9,422 nt of DNA from Bryobacteraceae bacterium (GTDB lineage Bacteria > Acidobacteriota > Terriglobia > Bryobacterales > Bryobacteraceae): the NCBI GenBank assembly GCA_019686145.1, contig JADGHK010000057.1:1-9422 (forward strand), given 5' to 3'. The position numbers and the translations under genes are program-made. The notes beneath the pieces are model-generated. The model was not told where the DNA came from and ran no database searches. It was given only the letters and a program-made list of their open reading frames with translations. Shown piece after piece: positions 5,757 to 9,422 of this stretch. The number at the start of each line of letters is the position of its first letter. The first letter of the stretch is position 1.

Positions 5757-7966
5757 GGGCTGACGCGAAGTTCCTCTTCCAGTTTGACCTTCTTATACTG
5801 CAAAGGGAAGCTCTTGCCGGAGTAGTAGGCCTCCCATTGATCCCGATAGTGGGATGACAGGATGTGGCCGGACTGGCCGATGGTGATGTTCTGGAAAGAG
5901 CGATCCCAATCTGCCAGGTCAGCGACAAAGCGCATTGACGGGCCGAGACGCTGCGTGGTCTGTTTCACCGTCGTAGCGGATCCGCTCATTGGTATGCGTC
6001 CAATGCTGAAATAGGAGCCGATCCACGGGAGCCTGGAAATGACCGGATGCGCGAGAGTCACCGTGTTGAGCCGGCCATAGTCCCACTTCGCGATCCGCGG
6101 GCCCTGCATTCTCTTGCCTTCGTCGATAGCGTCAGCAAACGACGAGAGCAGAAAAGCGTCATAGTCCTCGAACCAGTCTTTCGGCCCCTCTCGCAGCAAC
6201 TTTTCCACGACTGCCGGCGCTGCCTGGAAGCCGTAGGCCAGCCCTTTTCCAGGCGCCGCCTTCTCTGCGATATCCCGAAGCAGATGCTGGTAGAAGAGGG
6301 TCACAACCACTGGTGCTGCGGTTCCCTTCTCCATCTGGCCGTTCCAGTTTCTTAGAAGCTCAATGGCTTCTTCGAGCGAGGGGTCCTTCGACTTGTGGCG
6401 GTCCCAAGCTGCCACAACCTGCTTCGCCAGGAAGTGAGAGAGCGGAGAATAGACATCCTTCTGGACTGCAAGCGTCTCTTCGGGCGTCCACTTTTGCCGG
6501 CTGCGCAGCAGCGCGTAAATCTGGCGGTAGCGATGAGGGGACGCAAAGGTGCCGTTCACCCGATAGGGGTAGTTTTCGGGGAACGGGTTCTGGTTTGCCG
6601 TGACGAGGATTCCGGACGCGGGATTGTAGATGGACGGCAGTTCGTCGAATGGAATCCAGCCGTCCCATTCCGCTTCGCCGGAACTCCCGTCGACGGGTAA
6701 GTTACCGTCGAAGTTCCTTCGTATGGGAAGCTTGCCGGTCGCCTGATAACCGATATTGCCGTCGACGTCCGCATATACGAAGTTCTGCCCGGGTCCAGGG
6801 AAGCGGCGGAGTGCGTTGCGAAACTCCTCCCAATTGCGGGCGCGGTTGATATCTGCAAACGGAAACTCGAACCCGTTCGGCTCCGCGGCTGCCCAGCGAA
6901 GCGCATAGTACTGGTTGTTCTCATTCAGAAAGATGGGACCGTGACGAGTCACCCAGACCGCTGCTTCCACCGGGCGCTGGCCCTTGACGGCAATCCACTC
7001 GCGCTCAAGCCGCGCCTGCTCCCATCGATTGCGATAGAGGTATCGTCCCGTCTGCGGATCGAACTTCTCCAGGTACAGGTCCTGAACGTCGAACTGCAGA
7101 TTGGTGACGCCCCATGCAATGCGTTCATTGTGTCCAATGATGACGAACGGAAGTCCGGGAAGCGCTACACCCGCGACATTCAGCCCCGGCGCCTGCAAAT
7201 GGACCTGGTGCCACGTGGCGGGCAGCGAGAACTGGAGGTGAGGGTCGTTCGCAAGAATCGGACTTCCGGTGGCGGTATGCTTTCCGGAAATGGCCCAGGC
7301 ATTCGAGCCCGGCTGAAATGGGCCGCCGGTTGCCGTGGGAAAGAGGAAGCTCACCTTCGCGGGGTCTCCTGCCCTGAGCATCGCGGCGTGCCCGGCGTCG
7401 CTGCGCCAGCTGGTCGTCAGCTCCCGGTACATCTGGAGTCCTACAAGCATGGAATCCACGACGGTCCATGGCCGGGGTTCGTACGACAGCAGGTGAAATT
7501 CGAGGGGGAGACGGTCGCGGCAAGTCTCCAGGTAGAAGTTCACGCCGCGGGCATAGGCCGCGAGCAATGCCCTGTCCCCCTGCGGCAGCGTTCTGTATTG
7601 CTGTTCGGCAATACGGCGCATACGGAGCTTTCGAGATTCCCGGTCCGCTTCGAGCATCGCCGGTCCCACGATTTCGGCCAGCTCGCCCGCTGCAAGGCGG
7701 CGCAAGGCATCCATCTGCCACATCCGGTCCTGTGCAGTCGCAAAGCCTTGGAGGAATGCGACGTCTTCCAGGCTGTCGGCCGAGATATGGACAACGCCGA
7801 GGCGGTCCCGGCCAATGCGGCCCTCGCTGCTGATGGGCGCCTTGATGCGGCCGGAAGTCTGGGGTAGCGGCCGCCACGCAAACCAATATCCGGCAGCTAG
7901 CAAAGCAATTGCAGCGATCCCAATCAAAACGTTGAGAACGCGTAGAACCTTGGTCAGGGACACCAT
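5750..7966 (-). CDS. penicillin acylase family amidase, membrane-anchored Ntn hydrolase
   Basis: 738 aa. The family (penicillin G acylase, cephalosporin acylase, AHL acylases such as PvdQ) cleaves amide bonds using an N-terminal serine exposed by autoprocessing. Here that site is Gly220-Ser221 in PGSNAWAISG, giving an alpha part of ~220 aa and a beta subunit of ~518 aa. Other conserved points: HNERIAWGVTN (279-289), the TANQNP segment around Asn458-Asn460 (candidate oxyanion/substrate Asn), SGSATTVKQT (661-670) and the C-terminal GQSGHILSSHYRDQ (697-710) typical of the family. Residues 9-31 form a helix that could be an uncleaved anchor or a signal sequence, so it acts in the periplasm. The ATG is fixed by an in-frame TAG at 8000-8002 with no ATG, GTG or TTG between; no clear Shine-Dalgarno is visible. 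Substrate cannot be told: beta-lactams, acyl-homoserine lactones, lipopeptides and other amides are all possible. Confidence 0.92.
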   Translation of the reverse strand: MVSLTKVLRVLNVLIGIAAIALLAAGYWFAWRPLPQTSGRIKAPISSEGRIGRDRLGVVHISADSLEDVAFLQGFATAQDRMWQMDALRRLAAGELAEIVGPAMLEADRESRKLRMRRIAEQQYRTLPQGDRALLAAYARGVNFYLETCRDRLPLEFHLLSYEPRPWTVVDSMLVGLQMYRELTTSWRSDAGHAAMLRAGDPAKVSFLFPTATGGPFQPGSNAWAISGKHTATGSPILANDPHLQFSLPATWHQVHLQAPGLNVAGVALPGLPFVIIGHNERIAWGVTNLQFDVQDLYLEKFDPQTGRYLYRNRWEQARLEREWIAVKGQRPVEAAVWVTRHGPIFLNENNQYYALRWAAAEPNGFEFPFADINRARNWEEFRNALRRFPGPGQNFVYADVDGNIGYQATGKLPIRRNFDGNLPVDGSSGEAEWDGWIPFDELPSIYNPASGILVTANQNPFPENYPYRVNGTFASPHRYRQIYALLRSRQKWTPEETLAVQKDVYSPLSHFLAKQVVAAWDRHKSKDPSLEEAIELLRNWNGQMEKGTAAPVVVTLFYQHLLRDIAEKAAPGKGLAYGFQAAPAVVEKLLREGPKDWFEDYDAFLLSSFADAIDEGKRMQGPRIAKWDYGRLNTVTLAHPVISRLPWIGSYFSIGRIPMSGSATTVKQTTQRLGPSMRFVADLADWDRSFQNITIGQSGHILSSHYRDQWEAYYSGKSFPLQYKKVKLEEELRVSPR

Positions 7967-8036
7967 ACTCAGTGTATCGCCGCGCTCGTCTGAAATCCGC
8001 TATGGTGTAGGAGGCTGGTAGTTTACAGCTCTCGGT
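7967..8036. other. 70-bp divergent spacer between acylase and CNNM genes
   Basis: Must carry the start signals of both flanking genes if both are transcribed from here. I found no good sigma70 hexamer pair on either strand; TATGGT (8001-8006, plus) and TACACT (near 7970-7975, minus) are weak -10 candidates without matching -35 elements. It contains an AGGAGG at 8009-8014. Confidence 0.5.
8009..8033 (+). promoter_or_regulatory. distant Shine-Dalgarno with a small hairpin before the CNNM start
   Basis: AGGAGG (8009-8014) is a near-ideal Shine-Dalgarno but ends 22 bases before ATG 8037. An in-frame TAG (8019-8021) and the lack of any other start codon rule out a nearer start. GAGGCT (8011-8016) can pair with AGC-T-CTC (8027-8033, one bulged T) around a 10-nt loop, which would cover most of the AGGAGG. 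Confidence 0.35.
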
Positions 8037-9380
8037 ATGGACTATTTCGGATACCGCTTCCTATTGATGGTGCTGATCATCGCTGGCAACGCCTTCTTTG
8101 CGGCGGCGGAAGTCGCGCTTCTTTCGGTAAGACAGTCAAGGCTGAAGACGATGGCCGAGGAGGGGGTTGTCGGCGCGCATGCAGCGCTGAACCTTCTCGC
8201 GAATCCCGAACGCCTGCTTTCCGTTGTACAAGTCGGCGTGACCCTGGCCAGTTTGGGTCTCGGCTGGGCTGGAGAGGAGGCTCTCTACACAGCCCTCGTC
8301 GCGTTGCTGCAGCCCTTTGAAACGCCAGTCACGCAAGCCGTCCTCCACGGCGTCTCCTTCGTTTTCGCCTTCCTGATCATGACTTACGCTCACGTCGTGC
8401 TCGGGGAGGTGGTCCCGAAGAATATCGCGATCGACAGCGCCGACCGTCTCGCCGTCATCGTCGCTCCTGCTCTGCTGCTGTTCTACAAGGTGTCTGAGCC
8501 ATTCGTTTTCGTAATTGAACGATCCGCCGCTGCCATGTCGCGCGCGCTCGGAGTGGAAGGGAGGACGCGCGGCGGGGGGCATTCTGCCGAAGAGCTGAAG
8601 TACATCATTGCTTCGAGCCGCATTGAAGGGCACCTTCTCGAGTCCGTAGAGGACGCAATCGGAAGATTGATTGATCTGCAGGACATCTCGACCCGGCAAA
8701 TCATGGTGCCGCGCAACGACATCGTGTCGTTGGAAGTCAATTCGCCCCTGGATGCGGTGCTCCGCACCATGACTGATACCCAGTATTCGCGCGTGCCGGT
8801 ATACGAGGGCAAGCCTGAGAACATCATCGGATTCATTCATTACAAGGATCTGCTGCCGGTCTGGGAAGAACGGCGGCGGTCCAACGAACGCCGGCGTCCC
8901 GTACCCCAATTTCAGCTAAGAAAGCTCATTCACAAGCCCCTCGTTGTACCCGAATCAAAGCCGGCGAGTCAGTTGATCGACGATTTTCGGAAGAGCCACA
9001 AACATCTGGCGCTCGTGGTCGATGAGTTCGGCACGATCGTCGGCCTGGTGACGTTCGAAGACGTCCTGGAGCAGGTCTTTGGTGAAATCGAGGATGAATA
9101 TGACGTCCGCCGTCCCCTTCCCGCCCCCGAAGCAGAGGTGCTGGAACTCGAGGGTTCAACCAGCATCCAGGATCTGAAAACGCAGTATGGCATCGAGCTT
9201 CCAACCGAGGCTGGCTTCGAAACGCTCGCGGGGTTCCTGCTCTTCCGGCTCGGCTACATTCCCGTTGCCGGGGAGTCCGTGCAAGAGGGGGACCTTCGCT
9301 TCGTCATCCTGGAAATGGACCGCAACCGGATCGCCCGTGTGAGGATCGAGCGGCTCCAAATACCGAAGCTGCCCGAATGA
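8037..9380 (+). CDS. CNNM / CBS-pair / CorC_HlyC domain membrane protein
   Basis: 447-aa inner-membrane protein of the HlyC/CorC (TlyC, UPF0053) family, linked in characterised members to Mg2+ or other divalent-cation and Na+ transport. Older 'hemolysin' labels are misleading. Order of parts: CNNM/DUF21 membrane domain (1 to ~190) with NAFFAAAEVALLS (18-30), helices near 5-30, 60-90, 100-125 and 135-160, and GEVVPKNIAI (123-132). Then come two CBS motifs (~218-275, starting RQIMVPR, and ~298-350, ending in DEFGTIVGLVTFEDVLEQVFG) that usually bind adenine nucleotides and gate transport. Last is a CorC_HlyC domain (~363-445). All domains are present and of normal length. The start is forced by an in-frame TAG at 8019-8021; the ribosome site is oddly placed. 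Divergent from the acylase. Transported ion is not determinable from sequence alone. Confidence 0.93.
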   Translation: MDYFGYRFLLMVLIIAGNAFFAAAEVALLSVRQSRLKTMAEEGVVGAHAALNLLANPERLLSVVQVGVTLASLGLGWAGEEALYTALVALLQPFETPVTQAVLHGVSFVFAFLIMTYAHVVLGEVVPKNIAIDSADRLAVIVAPALLLFYKVSEPFVFVIERSAAAMSRALGVEGRTRGGGHSAEELKYIIASSRIEGHLLESVEDAIGRLIDLQDISTRQIMVPRNDIVSLEVNSPLDAVLRTMTDTQYSRVPVYEGKPENIIGFIHYKDLLPVWEERRRSNERRRPVPQFQLRKLIHKPLVVPESKPASQLIDDFRKSHKHLALVVDEFGTIVGLVTFEDVLEQVFGEIEDEYDVRRPLPAPEAEVLELEGSTSIQDLKTQYGIELPTEAGFETLAGFLLFRLGYIPVAGESVQEGDLRFVILEMDRNRIARVRIERLQIPKLPE

Positions 9381-9383
9381 CGT

Positions 9384-9410
9384 CTTGGCGCTTCCTGGCG
9401 GTGGCGCAAG
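9384..9410 (+). terminator. weak hairpin after the CNNM gene
   Basis: CTT-G-GCGC (9384-9391, one bulged G) can pair with GCGCAAG (9404-9410) around a 12-nt loop, starting 3 nt after the stop codon. There is no T-run within the visible sequence, so if it acts in termination it is not a canonical intrinsic terminator. Confidence 0.15.
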
Positions 9411-9422
9411 AGGTGTAGCATC

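Noticed and set aside
6941..7867. Plus-strand open frame of 308 codons opposite the acylase
   Set aside because: It mirrors the acylase coding strand, which has clear family motifs throughout; the translation shows no recognisable domain.
9377..9418. ATGA junction at the end of the CNNM gene starting a 13-codon frame that ends in TAG
   Set aside because: Too short, no family resemblance and no ribosome site; ATGA at a TGA stop is often accidental.

Overview
The window is ordinary, gene-dense bacterial chromosome, moderately GC-rich, with genes packed tightly on both strands. The gene set and style suggest an acidobacterium, possibly of the Solibacter/Bryobacter group: an ABC-2 exporter operon, a solitary cellulose-synthase-like GT2 enzyme, a membrane-anchored penicillin-acylase homologue, a CNNM/CorC protein and a secreted protein of an unfamiliar repeat family. 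This assignment is inferred from protein style; there is no rRNA or marker gene here to confirm it. I see no tRNA, rRNA, CRISPR array, insertion sequence, integrase or attachment site.

Layout. (1) Positions 1-2418, plus strand: three genes of an ABC-2 exporter (permease cut by the left edge, ATPase, second permease), joined by two ATGA stop/start overlaps. (2) Positions 2424-3866, minus strand: a probable two-gene operon, first a secreted protein built of three copies of a ~91-residue module, then 6 bp later a small four-helix membrane protein. (3) Positions 3867-4136: a 270-bp divergent control region. It holds a candidate promoter that would make the repeat-protein mRNA start at its GTG codon (leaderless), a perfect 6-bp inverted repeat, and two hairpins just ahead of the next gene. 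(4) Positions 4137-5753, plus strand: a processive GT2 glycosyltransferase. (5) Positions 5750-7966, minus strand: a penicillin-acylase family Ntn hydrolase, convergent with the GT2 gene and sharing a CTAG that serves as stop codon on both strands. (6) Positions 7967-8036: a 70-bp divergent spacer. (7) Positions 8037-9380, plus strand: a CNNM plus CBS-pair plus CorC_HlyC protein. The last 42 bp hold no gene.

Functionally, almost everything acts at or outside the cytoplasmic membrane: export (ABC), polysaccharide synthesis (GT2), periplasmic amide hydrolysis (acylase), divalent-cation handling (CNNM) and a secreted repeat protein of unknown role. The transcription units do not obviously form one pathway. 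The least explained parts are the repeat-protein/small-membrane-protein pair and the control region between it and the glycosyltransferase. I found nothing here that clearly amounts to a new defence, mobile or regulatory system.
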